NCBI GenBank assembly: GCA_964527265.1
Contig: CAZGOM010000001.1
Location: forward strand, 1-64,000
Direction of reading: 5' to 3'
Length of the DNA: 64,000 nt
Source of the DNA: CAZGOM01 sp964527265
Lineage (GTDB): Bacteria > Planctomycetota > Phycisphaerae > Phycisphaerales > Phycisphaeraceae
In this document: positions 51,028 to 59,898 of the stretch, in pieces
Layout: each line of letters starts with the position of its first letter
Numbering within the stretch: the first letter of the stretch is position 1
Position numbers and translations under genes: made by a program
Notes under the pieces: model-generated
Told to the model about the DNA's origin: nothing
Seen by the model: the letters and a program-made list of their open reading frames with translations, nothing else
Databases searched by the model: none

Positions 51028-52848
51028 TTATTCTTCCCAGACGTCACGCCATTTGGCAACACCCCATTCAGAGATAGGACGGCGGCGCACGACGCGATTT
51101 TCGCGATGAGGTGCGCCTTTTGGGTCAGGCGGGATGACGACAAGCTTATAAGCGATGGAATGGCCGGCACTCTGATTGAAGACGAGTTCACCAAACCACG
51201 TGTTGTGGTTGACGTATTCAAGGCCGATGGCCTTGGCGATGTCCCAGTGGCCCAGTTCCGGGCAATCGCCGGTGATGACGATCTTGTCGCCGGGCTGGGT
51301 GGTGATGCCGTTGACCTGAAGGCGGACAATGGCGCGGCCGTCGACTCGGGGACCGACGAAACTGAAGACCATCGCCTGAAAAGCGCCGACATGAAGCTGG
51401 CTGACGCGGCCGTCGCTTGATTGGATTTCCTGGCCGGTGAGAAGGCATTTATGGGGGCCTTCGGGGAGCTCTGTCTCAATCATTTCAATGATGCGCTCGG
51501 GGCCTTTGTTGAGAATGACCAGGCAGCGGGAGCCCTGATATTTACGCAGAAAGACATAAAGATCACGCTCGACCACTTTGGGCCAGAGGCCGCCCCACTG
51601 GATGGCGGGGTTGTTGCGGCGTTCAGGGGTGAGGGCCTGGATGATTCTGTATGCAGGAGTGGCCTGGTCCCACTTTTCCATCATGGGGCGGTTGTAGGGA
51701 TCGTCGCCTCCATTGGTGTCGTTGTGAAGGTATTGCTCAGAACCGTAGTAAATGCAGGGGATGCCGCGCGCCGTCATGATGAGACAGGTGGCCAGGTCAA
51801 GCATCTGGCTGTTGGCGCCCAGCGACTGGAAGCGCGGCATGTCATGGTTCTCATAAAACGTGACCAGTTCGGTGGCGTTGTTGTAGTTTCCGTCCTGGTC
51901 GAAGATGTCCTGGATCATCTGGAAACCGGTCTCGGCATTCTGGGCGATGCTGCTGCGGATGGCCTGGCAAAGGCCGAAATCAAAGACGCTCATGCCGGCA
52001 TGGTTGACGAAGCTGACGGAGGCGGGGTTGGAAGGGTGGTTGTGAATCCACTCGCCGATGATGAAGACATTGGGCTTGTGCGTGGCCATCTCGGCAGTGA
52101 ATTCCTGCCAGAACCAGAGGGGCATGTGTTTGACGGTATCGACACGAAGGGCGTCCACTCCCTTATCAAGCCACATGCGGATGGCGTCGACGATGTAGCG
52201 CCGGTAGTGGAGGTTGTTTTCGTTGAAGGTGGCCAGGCCGCAGAGCTCGCAGTTCTGGACCTGCCATTCGTCGTTCCAGTCTTTGACGTCGCCGTAGTGG
52301 TGGTACCAGTTGTTGAGGTCGTTATCGAAGTCTGCGATGAGCTTGCCGTCGTCGTAGAGTTTGCCCTTACCCGTGGTGGTGGCCGGGGAACTGTGGTTGC
52401 AGACGATGTCAAGGATGAACTTCATTTTTCGGGCGTGAAGCTCGTAGATGAGCTGGTCAAGGACGGTGTCCTGGGCGAAGAGGCGGACTTCCTTGGGGTC
52501 GTTGACCCAGCGGCGGTTGACGCGCTTGAAGTCCTGCGTCCAATAGCCGTGCAGGGGGACGGAACCGTTGAGGGTTGTGGCTTCGACCTGTTCAAAGAGG
52601 GGAGTGAGCCAGAGGGCGGTGACGCCCATGGAGGCAAGATAATCCAGCTTGTGGATGATGCCCTGGAGGTCGCCACCCCAGTATTTGTTCCAGTTGGTGT
52701 GGGTGGGGTCATCCAATTCGTTGGCGGGGAGGGGTTCCTTTTTGCCGGAATTGAAGCGGTCTGTGACGGCGAAATAGATGGTTTCGCCACGGAATTCCTC
52801 GTCAGAGAGGTGTAAGTGGGATGCGGTTTTACGGGAGTTATCTGGCAT
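51028..52848 (-). CDS. GH13 alpha-amylase-family enzyme
   Basis: 606 residues from ATG 52848, with no obvious Shine-Dalgarno; the frame is open 11 codons further. The catalytic triad is clear: D237 in DALRVDTVKHM, E266 in FIIGEWIH and D336 in FYENHDMPRF, with DIVCNHS as conserved region I. The start (ETIYFAVTDRFNSG) and WGGDLQGIIHKLDYLASMG resemble the CGTase/maltogenic-amylase group. A C-terminal beta domain (about 500-606, with PGDKIVITGDCPELGHWDIAKAIGL) looks like a CBM20 starch-binding module. No signal peptide is visible, so the location is uncertain. It hydrolyses or transfers alpha-1,4-glucans. Confidence 0.9.
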   Translation of the reverse strand: MPDNSRKTASHLHLSDEEFRGETIYFAVTDRFNSGKKEPLPANELDDPTHTNWNKYWGGDLQGIIHKLDYLASMGVTALWLTPLFEQVEATTLNGSVPLHGYWTQDFKRVNRRWVNDPKEVRLFAQDTVLDQLIYELHARKMKFILDIVCNHSSPATTTGKGKLYDDGKLIADFDNDLNNWYHHYGDVKDWNDEWQVQNCELCGLATFNENNLHYRRYIVDAIRMWLDKGVDALRVDTVKHMPLWFWQEFTAEMATHKPNVFIIGEWIHNHPSNPASVSFVNHAGMSVFDFGLCQAIRSSIAQNAETGFQMIQDIFDQDGNYNNATELVTFYENHDMPRFQSLGANSQMLDLATCLIMTARGIPCIYYGSEQYLHNDTNGGDDPYNRPMMEKWDQATPAYRIIQALTPERRNNPAIQWGGLWPKVVERDLYVFLRKYQGSRCLVILNKGPERIIEMIETELPEGPHKCLLTGQEIQSSDGRVSQLHVGAFQAMVFSFVGPRVDGRAIVRLQVNGITTQPGDKIVITGDCPELGHWDIAKAIGLEYVNHNTWFGELVFNQSAGHSIAYKLVVIPPDPKGAPHRENRVVRRRPISEWGVAKWRDVWEE

Positions 52849-53047
52849 GCGGCAGATAATCCGGGATGCCGGGGTCAGCAACCATCAGAGACGGCCTGAG
52901 TGGTTCCTCAGGAAGGCATGGAATGTTTTTACAAACAGAAATGAAGGGGTTATCCACAGAAGAAGATTTCGCACAGAAATTTGTGTCGTTTCCTAATGTT
53001 CGGACGTCTGTATCTTTAACAGTGATTCCCAAGGGGCATTTAGCTTT

Positions 53048-54619
53048 ATGAACACCTTCGCGGTTGTGCCCATTTTCGTTAATACCGGTGCGGCGGTGCT
53101 TCCGCTGGTGGTCGCGTTTCTCAGCGGCATTGCGGCGGCGGCGATGCGTCCCGGCGATGTGATGAGGGCATGCCGACGGCACCCGCTGCGGAGCATGGGG
53201 GTGGTGCTGGGAATGGGGGTTGTCTTGGCGGTGCTGGTTTGGGGGGTGCATTTTTTAATGAGCGAACGTGAGACAAGTAAGACAGCGGCAGGGCCGACGC
53301 GGTACGACTGGGCGCGGGTGGCGCTACGGATCATTGCGCTGGAGCAGGCAGGGAGCCTGCCGACGGCGATGGCGGCGGAGCCGTCGGGGTTGAAGGCGCT
53401 GATTCAAGGCCGGGATGCGAGTCGGAGCTCGTATGACGGTGGACCTTCGCCGCTTGGGTTGAAAATGCTGTGGACGTACGATCCGCAAGAGACGATGTTT
53501 TTTTCCCAGCCGCTTGCCGCGGGAAATCGGGTTTTTGTCGCCGGGAATCAATCTGAGCCGGGCAGCTATGGGGGCATGCTGGCGTGCCTGGATGCCAGGA
53601 CAGGCAAGCCGATCTGGGAGGTGACGCATATTGACGGTGAAGTGGGCAAGCCTTATTTCAGCTCGCCCGCGCTGACGGCGGACGGCAAATGGCTGATCAT
53701 CGGCCAGGGTCTACATGAGGACCGGGGGAGCTCACTGTTGTGCTTCGACGCGGCCACGGGAAAGCTGCGCTGGAGGGTGAAGACGCTGCTGCATGTGGAA
53801 TCGTCACCGGTGATTTTCGGCGATCTGGTGGCGGTGGGGGTGGGTGCGATCGAAGGCCAGGACGGCAAGCCGATGGGGGACCCCGGATATGTCATGGCGG
53901 TCAACATCACAAGCGGAAAATTGGTTTGGAAGCAGACGGTGGGCGACCCGGAGAGCTCCCCGGCGGCGGATGAAAAGGGGGTTGTGTATGTGGGGAGCGG
54001 GGTCAACGGGAACGCGGTGGTGGCGATGCGCAGCGAGACTGACGATGTGCTGAAAGCCAGGAAGCTGGAGCGGGTGATCTGGAAGACGCCCACGGCTTAT
54101 CCGATGACCAGCCCGATCACGCTTGTGGGAGATTTGGTGATTTCGGGTGGGGGTAACGGGGATATGGTGAATTCACATGCGAACCCCACGGGGGTGGTGA
54201 TGGCGCTGGATCGGAAAACGGGGGCGATCAAATGGAAAGTCGAATTGGCGGACTCGGTGCTGGGGAACATTGCTGCGCGGGAAGGTGTGCTGGTGTGCTC
54301 ATGCCGCACGGGAGAGGTGGTGGCGCTGAACCAGGCGGATGGGAGTGTGCTGTGGAAGACATGGGTAAATGCGGGCGCACCGGTGCTGGCGGGGAGCGTG
54401 TTTACCGGAACATATGTGTATGCGATGAGCAACGACGGGTGCCTGGTGGTGATCGACGCCAAGACGGGGAAGAAAATTGAAAAATTGTTCATGAATGCGC
54501 CCGGCAAACCTGGGACGGCGCTGAGTTTTGCCGGAGGGTGGCTTTCGGAAGGTCGGCTTATCGTGGCGAGCGAGACGGGAGGCGTTAAGTGCCTCATCGG
54601 GAGCCAGAAACAGCCATGA
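53048..54619 (+). CDS. Membrane-anchored PQQ-type beta-propeller protein
   Basis: 523 residues. Two hydrophobic segments (about 7-32 and 50-70) separated by a basic loop (RACRRHPLR) anchor a beta-propeller. Blade motifs recur at regular spacing: ACLDARTGKPIWE, LCFDAATGKLRWR, MAVNITSGKLVWK, MALDRKTGAIKWK, VALNQADGSVLWK and VVIDAKTGKKIEK. This is the PQQ/BamB-like repeat. Quinoprotein catalytic residues are not evident, so a scaffold role like BamB is more likely than a dehydrogenase. Its stop overlaps the start of the phosphotransferase-DUF106 fusion gene (ATGA), a strong sign that the two proteins work together. Confidence 0.87.
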   Translation: MNTFAVVPIFVNTGAAVLPLVVAFLSGIAAAAMRPGDVMRACRRHPLRSMGVVLGMGVVLAVLVWGVHFLMSERETSKTAAGPTRYDWARVALRIIALEQAGSLPTAMAAEPSGLKALIQGRDASRSSYDGGPSPLGLKMLWTYDPQETMFFSQPLAAGNRVFVAGNQSEPGSYGGMLACLDARTGKPIWEVTHIDGEVGKPYFSSPALTADGKWLIIGQGLHEDRGSSLLCFDAATGKLRWRVKTLLHVESSPVIFGDLVAVGVGAIEGQDGKPMGDPGYVMAVNITSGKLVWKQTVGDPESSPAADEKGVVYVGSGVNGNAVVAMRSETDDVLKARKLERVIWKTPTAYPMTSPITLVGDLVISGGGNGDMVNSHANPTGVVMALDRKTGAIKWKVELADSVLGNIAAREGVLVCSCRTGEVVALNQADGSVLWKTWVNAGAPVLAGSVFTGTYVYAMSNDGCLVVIDAKTGKKIEKLFMNAPGKPGTALSFAGGWLSEGRLIVASETGGVKCLIGSQKQP

Positions 54620-57600
54620 TGCGGCCCAGTGCTTACATTCTGCCGCTTGCCGAGTGTCATGATTTGACGCTTGTGGGGGGAAAAGCAGCGAACCTTGGGC
54701 GGATGATCCGTGGCGGTTTTCGTGTGCCTGACGGGTTTGCGATTACCACCGAGGCTTTTGCGGCATGGCGTCAGGGGGAAGAGAGCGCGGGGATGCCTCT
54801 GGTGATGTCACGGGAGATATGTGATGCGTATGAGCGGCTGGGGGGAGGCCGGGTGGCGGTGCGATCTTCCGGGACGGCTGAAGACATGGGCAGCGCCTCA
54901 ATGGCGGGGCAGTATGAGAGTTATCTGGATGTGAACGGGGAAGAAGAGTTGGTGGAGGCGGTGCAGAAATGCTGGGCCAGCGCGGCGTCGGTGCGGAGCC
55001 GTGCTTATCTGGAAGAAAAAGGGATTAACAGCGCCTCCGCAATGATGGCTGTGGTGGTGCAACGACTGGTGAGAGCAGAGGTGTCGGGCGTGTTGTTTAC
55101 CGCCAACCCGATTGGCGACAGGCAACAGGAGATGCTGCTGGAGGCAAGCTGGGGTCTGGGAGAGGTAGTGGTTTCCGGTGATGTGCAACCGGATGTGGTA
55201 AGGATTGACAGTGAGACGGGCCGTGTGATTGAAACGGTAATCGGGGATAAGCGATTGCAGCATGTGGCAGGGAGCAAAGAGCCCATTCACGTGGAAGAAA
55301 GACGACGGCATGAAGCATGCCTCAAAAGCGGAGACGTGGATGGGCTGTGGCAGTTGGGCAGGCGCGTGGCGGAGCATTTCGGAGGAGCGCAGGATATCGA
55401 ATGGGCGATCGAGAGCGGAGAAATATACCTGCTTCAGACGCGGCCGATTACAACCAGTAGGGATGCCCGGGCGCGGGATACGGTGTTGAACAAAGTGCGG
55501 GGTGAACTGCGCCAAGCCACTGCGATGGGAGAGGGGCCGTGGGTGGTACACAACCTTGCGGAGACGCTGCCGCACCCCAGGCCGCTGACGTGGAGCGTGA
55601 TCGAAGCATTCATGGCGGGCGGCGGGGGGTATGGCGCGATGTACCGGAAGGCGGGTTTTGAGCCATCGGAGAGAATGAAGAAAGAGGGTTTTCTGAGGCT
55701 GGTCGCGGGGCGGATCTATATGGACTTCCGACGTGCGCCGGAGATGTTTTTTGCCGATTTTCCCTATGAATACGATGTGGGTCTGCTGAAGCGGAATCCG
55801 GGGGCTTCGCAGGCGGCCCCGACGGTGGCCAGCGGGGGGGTGATTCGGCGAATTAAAGCGGGCTGGAAGGTGCGTGCGGCGGGGAGGAGGCTCAAGGAGC
55901 TTTCCAGGGGCATGGACGAAGTGCTGCGAAGTGAGCTGTATCCCAAGGTGAAACAGTATGTGAGAGAGGAGAAAAAGCGCGATTTAATGTCGATGCGGAG
56001 CGAAAAACTGATTGATTTATGGCAGGAGCGCAAGCGGCGGGTGCTGGATGAGTTTGCGCCTGACACGCTGATCGGAAGCCTGATCTACGGCATGGCGCTT
56101 GAAGAGCTTGAGAAATTCATCCGGGAACTGGATTGGGAGGCGGATGGCGCGGCGATGGCGCTGAGGCAGTCAAGCGCCGGAGAGGCCAGCAGCACGCTTA
56201 TCGCCGATGCCCATCTTCATGAAGTGGGGAGCGGGAAGCGGTCGGTGGAAACCTGGATTGCAGAGCATGGTCACCGGGCGCCGATGGAGTTTGATTTATC
56301 AGCCCCCCGGTGGCGTGAGAAGCCGGAAGCACTGCACGAAATGGCCCGGCAACTGGGACAAGGCGCAAGCCCGATGGGGAGGCATGAGGCCAGCCGGCGT
56401 GCCGCAGGCGCGGAATTGGATGCTTTTGCGGTGAAATTGAGGGTTGCGGATCGTGAAGAACTGCGAAGGCGGGTGAAGACGGCGCAGAAGTACGCGGCAT
56501 ACCGGGAGAATGGAAAAGACTGTTTCATGCTGGGGTATGACTTGCTGCGCGATGTGGCTGTCGAGGTGGGAAGGCGGCTGGAGATTGAGGGGGGTGTCTT
56601 TTACCTTTCTGAAGGGGAGATGCTGGATGCGCTGAAAACGGGGTCTGCGCCAGTGGGGCTCATCAAGGAACGCAACGCGCTTCATGAGGCGCATAGCCGT
56701 GTGGCGCTGCCGGCGTTTATTGATGGGGGGATGCTGGAAAGGCTGGGGGAGCCCGCCTGGGAGGGAGGAGAAGCATCCGGGGGGCACCATGTCTCCGTGA
56801 TTTCAACGGGGGTGGCCAGCGGGCCGGCGCGTGTATTGGCATCGCCGGATGGCGGGGCGGGATTGGGGCATGGTTACATCCTGGTGTGCCAGAGCACGGA
56901 CCCTTCATGGACGCCTTTGTTTATCAATGCCGCGGGCTTGATCATTGAGCGGGGCGGGGCGCTGTCTCATGGCGCCGTTGTGGCGCGGGAGCTGGGATTG
57001 CCGGCGGTGGTGATGCCGGATGCGACACGGATCATCAAAGATGGGGCGTGTGTGCGGGTGGATGCGATCCATGGGACGGTGAGCCTTTGCGGGGAGGGGG
57101 AGGAAGCGACGCCGCTTGCGCAGCGTGATGAGGGCGGGGTTATTCCCAAGGATTTGATGCCGCCAGTGAGGAGCCGGACTGAAAAGCGGGCGGCGAAAGC
57201 GGCCATCATCGGCGTTGTGGTGTGGGCCGTGTTCCTGTGGGTGTTTTTTTGGCTTCCTGCTGCATGGCTGAGGTGGCCGATCATTGCAGGCATGGATTAT
57301 TTCCTGTGGCCGATCGTCAGGAGCGTGGGGAAGCCTGCGACGGTGGTGGTCATTGCGGCGGCGGTTGCGCTGAGCACGCTTGTCGTTCAAAAGCTGGTCA
57401 CGGACAACCGCAGGCTTTGGGAAGCGAAGCGGCGGGGGCAGGCGCTTGGCCGAAAGGCGGAAGCACTTGACGCGCAAGCGCCGGAGCGGCGTGTGCTGCT
57501 TGAAGCGGCGACGGCTGCGCAATTGCGCATCGCAGGGGCCGGACTGGCACCGGTGGGCATTCTGCTGGGGCTTCTGGTGCTGCCGTTTGTGTGGATGGAC

Positions 57601-58260
57601 GCGCGCGTGGGGGAGGCGGCGCGGAGCCCGGCGGCGGGGGCGGATGTGCAGGTTGTGGTGCGGATGGCAAGCGATTGGGATGAGCCGGTCTCGATTCATC
57701 TGCCGGAGGGGTTGACGCTTGATGAGGCAAGTTCCGTTTCCGCCACCATGCCGCCCATCCGCAAGACACTTGAGCGGCTGCTGGCGCTGTATCAAAGGAC
57801 GGAGGCGAATGCCGCGCAAACGCCGTGGGAGGTGGAGGCGGCAGGTGAAGCTTCCAGCCAGGCGGCAATGGACGACCTGCGCGACTATCTGAGTGCGGGA
57901 ATTCCGGCGCAGGAACTGGTCTGGGTGGTGCATACCCAGGTGGGCCTGGATGATCGGTTTACGGTTGAGGTGAGCACGCCGGGGCATAAGCCGGTGGCGA
58001 TCACAGGTGCGGTGGGGGAGAGGTATCCACCGGGTGCGGCATCGGTGGCTGGAGAGGAGGAATCGCCGATCAAAGAGGTGCAGCTTGGTTATTCAAGGCC
58101 AAGGCGGGAGGAAGGCTTTTGGCGGCCGTTTAAGTTTCTGGGAGGAAAGAGCGGTTGGATAGGGTGGCTGACGGGGCTGGATATCGGGTGGGTGTGGCTT
58201 TACGTTGCGGTGTATCTGCCCTGTGTGTTGATCTTGCGGCGGGTGCTGGGCATTGCATGA
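54616..58260 (+). CDS. PEP-synthase/rifampin-phosphotransferase-like enzyme fused to a DUF106/EMC3-like membrane domain
   Basis: 1,214 residues from ATG 54616, overlapping the upstream stop. The ATP-grasp domain (about 10-310) shows LVGGKAANLGRM, VPDGFAITTEAF, VAVRSSGTAEDMGSASMAGQYESY and YLLQTRPIT. A helical middle region (about 320-740) precedes a phospho-histidine swivel domain with H785 in RGGALSHGAVVARELGLPAVV. The PEP-binding barrel of true PpsA is absent, the same domain plan as rifampin phosphotransferase. Then come membrane segments at about 862-885 and 909-928, a charged coiled coil (VTDNRRLWEAKRRGQALGRK), a third at about 977-996, a beta-rich domain (about 1005-1175), and a last helix ending LILRRVLGIA. 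This layout is that of archaeal DUF106/EMC3 proteins (Oxa1/YidC superfamily). Substrate and role are unknown. Confidence 0.85.
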   Translation: MMRPSAYILPLAECHDLTLVGGKAANLGRMIRGGFRVPDGFAITTEAFAAWRQGEESAGMPLVMSREICDAYERLGGGRVAVRSSGTAEDMGSASMAGQYESYLDVNGEEELVEAVQKCWASAASVRSRAYLEEKGINSASAMMAVVVQRLVRAEVSGVLFTANPIGDRQQEMLLEASWGLGEVVVSGDVQPDVVRIDSETGRVIETVIGDKRLQHVAGSKEPIHVEERRRHEACLKSGDVDGLWQLGRRVAEHFGGAQDIEWAIESGEIYLLQTRPITTSRDARARDTVLNKVRGELRQATAMGEGPWVVHNLAETLPHPRPLTWSVIEAFMAGGGGYGAMYRKAGFEPSERMKKEGFLRLVAGRIYMDFRRAPEMFFADFPYEYDVGLLKRNPGASQAAPTVASGGVIRRIKAGWKVRAAGRRLKELSRGMDEVLRSELYPKVKQYVREEKKRDLMSMRSEKLIDLWQERKRRVLDEFAPDTLIGSLIYGMALEELEKFIRELDWEADGAAMALRQSSAGEASSTLIADAHLHEVGSGKRSVETWIAEHGHRAPMEFDLSAPRWREKPEALHEMARQLGQGASPMGRHEASRRAAGAELDAFAVKLRVADREELRRRVKTAQKYAAYRENGKDCFMLGYDLLRDVAVEVGRRLEIEGGVFYLSEGEMLDALKTGSAPVGLIKERNALHEAHSRVALPAFIDGGMLERLGEPAWEGGEASGGHHVSVISTGVASGPARVLASPDGGAGLGHGYILVCQSTDPSWTPLFINAAGLIIERGGALSHGAVVARELGLPAVVMPDATRIIKDGACVRVDAIHGTVSLCGEGEEATPLAQRDEGGVIPKDLMPPVRSRTEKRAAKAAIIGVVVWAVFLWVFFWLPAAWLRWPIIAGMDYFLWPIVRSVGKPATVVVIAAAVALSTLVVQKLVTDNRRLWEAKRRGQALGRKAEALDAQAPERRVLLEAATAAQLRIAGAGLAPVGILLGLLVLPFVWMDARVGEAARSPAAGADVQVVVRMASDWDEPVSIHLPEGLTLDEASSVSATMPPIRKTLERLLALYQRTEANAAQTPWEVEAAGEASSQAAMDDLRDYLSAGIPAQELVWVVHTQVGLDDRFTVEVSTPGHKPVAITGAVGERYPPGAASVAGEEESPIKEVQLGYSRPRREEGFWRPFKFLGGKSGWIGWLTGLDIGWVWLYVAVYLPCVLILRRVLGIA

Positions 58261-58946
58261 GCGGCAAGCCGGGGAGGAAGCGTCCGCAGGGGGATTGGCA
58301 GGGCCCGTAAATACAAGATGATAAAAAAAGCGCACGACAGACGAGTGGGTATTTTTGCAGGCTCGAGGTTTGATGAAACCAACAGGACGGCGGAGCGCGT
58401 TTGAAGGACTCAAGGCGGTACGTCAACGGCAGCGAGGAATCATGAAAAAGCAAAAAAGACCCGTCAGCAAGCATGTGACCCAGGAAGACATTGCGGGCGG
58501 GCGCTGGAGAGGCGTGGCAAATGATGGGTATGAAGCCGGTGGCTTGAGATGGTGTGGGCGTGTGTGTGCCGGGCGTGTGGGACTTTTCGTAGCACAAGGG
58601 GTCTGGGCGGAGTGGGTTGTTTAAGGCGCTGGGGCCGGCGGGTGAGAGGGTGGAGGTTTCCTGGTGGCGGGTGGAGCGGTCGCAGGGGTTGGAAAAATGG
58701 CCGGGAAGCTTTGGCAAACCCGATGCCGTGATGTGGATGATTCGTCAGTGGGGTCGATCTTGTGAGTTGCCTGTGTTAACGACCTTGCAGGATTGGAATT
58801 CCGGAAAAAACCGGCCTGCGTTGGCGCATGCCTGAGATCGCACCACCCAATTGCCCCTAGGACCCGCTAAGGGCTTGCACGAATAGGCGTGAGGAGAGGC
58901 GTGATTTAAGGTGTTCTCATCACCTTTTTTTATGAAAGAAAACCCA
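58261..58946. other. Intergenic region before the Mn-catalase gene
   Basis: About 690 bases. Two + strand frames, 58355-58624 and 58617-58835, have coding-like third-position G+C in places (the second contains FKALGPAGERVEVSWWRVER), but neither has a clear ribosome site or a family I recognise. They could be the remains of a displaced gene. Near 58880-58905 short repeats (AGGCGTGAGGAGAGGCGTGA) precede the catalase. This stretch marks the change from strongly G-skewed to weakly skewed DNA. Confidence 0.4.
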
Positions 58947-59801
58947 ATGTATCACCACGTAAAAAGTCTCATGTATACCGTGCGGGTCGGCCACCCCGAC
59001 CCACGATTCGGCAATATGCTTCTTGAACAATTTGGGGGAGCCAATGGCGAACTGGCGGCTGCCATGCAGTATTCCATCCAAGGCCTCAACTGCGATGATC
59101 CGGCACGTAAGGACATGTTGATGGACATTGGCGCGGAAGAACTGAGCCATCTGGAAATTGTCGGCACTCTCGCCCGGATGCACTTGAAGCCGATGAAGAA
59201 AGACCGGAGTGCCGCTGAGGCCGACCCCTTGGTGGCCATTGCCGGCGGCGGTGGCGTGACGCTGTGCAACTCTATGGGCAACGCCTGGACGGCGGACTAC
59301 TTGAAGATCACCGGCGAACTGGATGTTGACCTCCGCAGCAATATCGCTGCGGAAGCACGAGCCAAAATCGTGTACGAACGGCTGATTAACTTTTGCGACG
59401 ATCCCGGCACCAAGGATGCACTCCAATTCCTGATGACCCGGGAAATCACCCATCTCAAAGTTTTCATGATTGCGCTGGAAAGCATGGGTAAGTCGGCGCT
59501 CTCCATCGGCAAGATTCCTCCGACCCCAGGCATCGTGGATCAGTATTTCAACACTTCGACCGGCCATGCGGATAGCGGAGACCGAGACGCCATCGGTCCC
59601 TGGAACCAAGGCAATGGATTTGTGAAAGTGGATGCTCCGGCGTTTGGTGAATTGCTCAACCCCAAGAGCGGCGAGCGGGCCTCAGAGACGATCGGGCTTG
59701 CCACAGATGCCCCACTGAATGAGCTGAGCCAGGATGGAAATTTGTCTACCAAAGGGAGGCAGACGGGTGATGGGAAGCCGAGCCGTAAGGGGCGCAAGTA
59801 A
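58947..59801 (+). CDS. Manganese catalase
   Basis: 284 residues from ATG 58947, the conserved family start (MYHHVKSLMYTVRVGHPDPRF); ATG 58932 would add five residues. The ferritin-like dimanganese ligands are visible: E35 in NGELAAAMQY, E65 and H68 in GAEELSHLEI, E144 in VYERLIN and H169 in REITHLKVF. The enzyme disproportionates hydrogen peroxide without heme. The C-terminal tail (about 245-284) is polar, glycine- and lysine-rich. Base composition differs from upstream genes: the + strand is only slightly G-rich over C. Mn catalase often travels with Ku/DUF2383/PRC-type stress genes, suggesting a shared stress function but separate acquisition. Confidence 0.94.
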   Translation: MYHHVKSLMYTVRVGHPDPRFGNMLLEQFGGANGELAAAMQYSIQGLNCDDPARKDMLMDIGAEELSHLEIVGTLARMHLKPMKKDRSAAEADPLVAIAGGGGVTLCNSMGNAWTADYLKITGELDVDLRSNIAAEARAKIVYERLINFCDDPGTKDALQFLMTREITHLKVFMIALESMGKSALSIGKIPPTPGIVDQYFNTSTGHADSGDRDAIGPWNQGNGFVKVDAPAFGELLNPKSGERASETIGLATDAPLNELSQDGNLSTKGRQTGDGKPSRKGRK

Positions 59802-59827
59802 ATTTTTTGTGATGTTTCCTACACGAA

Positions 59828-59868
59828 AAACGCCTCGGATGAATTCATCTGGGGCGTTTGTCTTTTTT
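59828..59868 (+). terminator. Rho-independent terminator of the Mn-catalase gene
   Basis: AAACGCC (59828-59834) and GGCGTTT (59853-59859) enclose an inner GGATG/CATCT pairing. They are followed by TCTTTTTT. The hairpin starts 27 bases after the stop. Confidence 0.88.
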
Positions 59869-59898
59869 GGCCGATGGCATTTGAAATTGGGCAAAGAT

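Noticed and set aside
52950..52958. A consensus DnaA box (TTATCCACA)
   Set aside because: It is a single copy, with no cluster of boxes, AT-rich unwinding element, dnaA/dnaN gene or skew switch, so it is not evidence of an origin.
58617..58835. A 72-codon frame with coding-like codon use before Mn catalase
   Set aside because: It has a TTG start, no ribosome site and no recognised family. Described only within the intergenic entry as a possible gene remnant.
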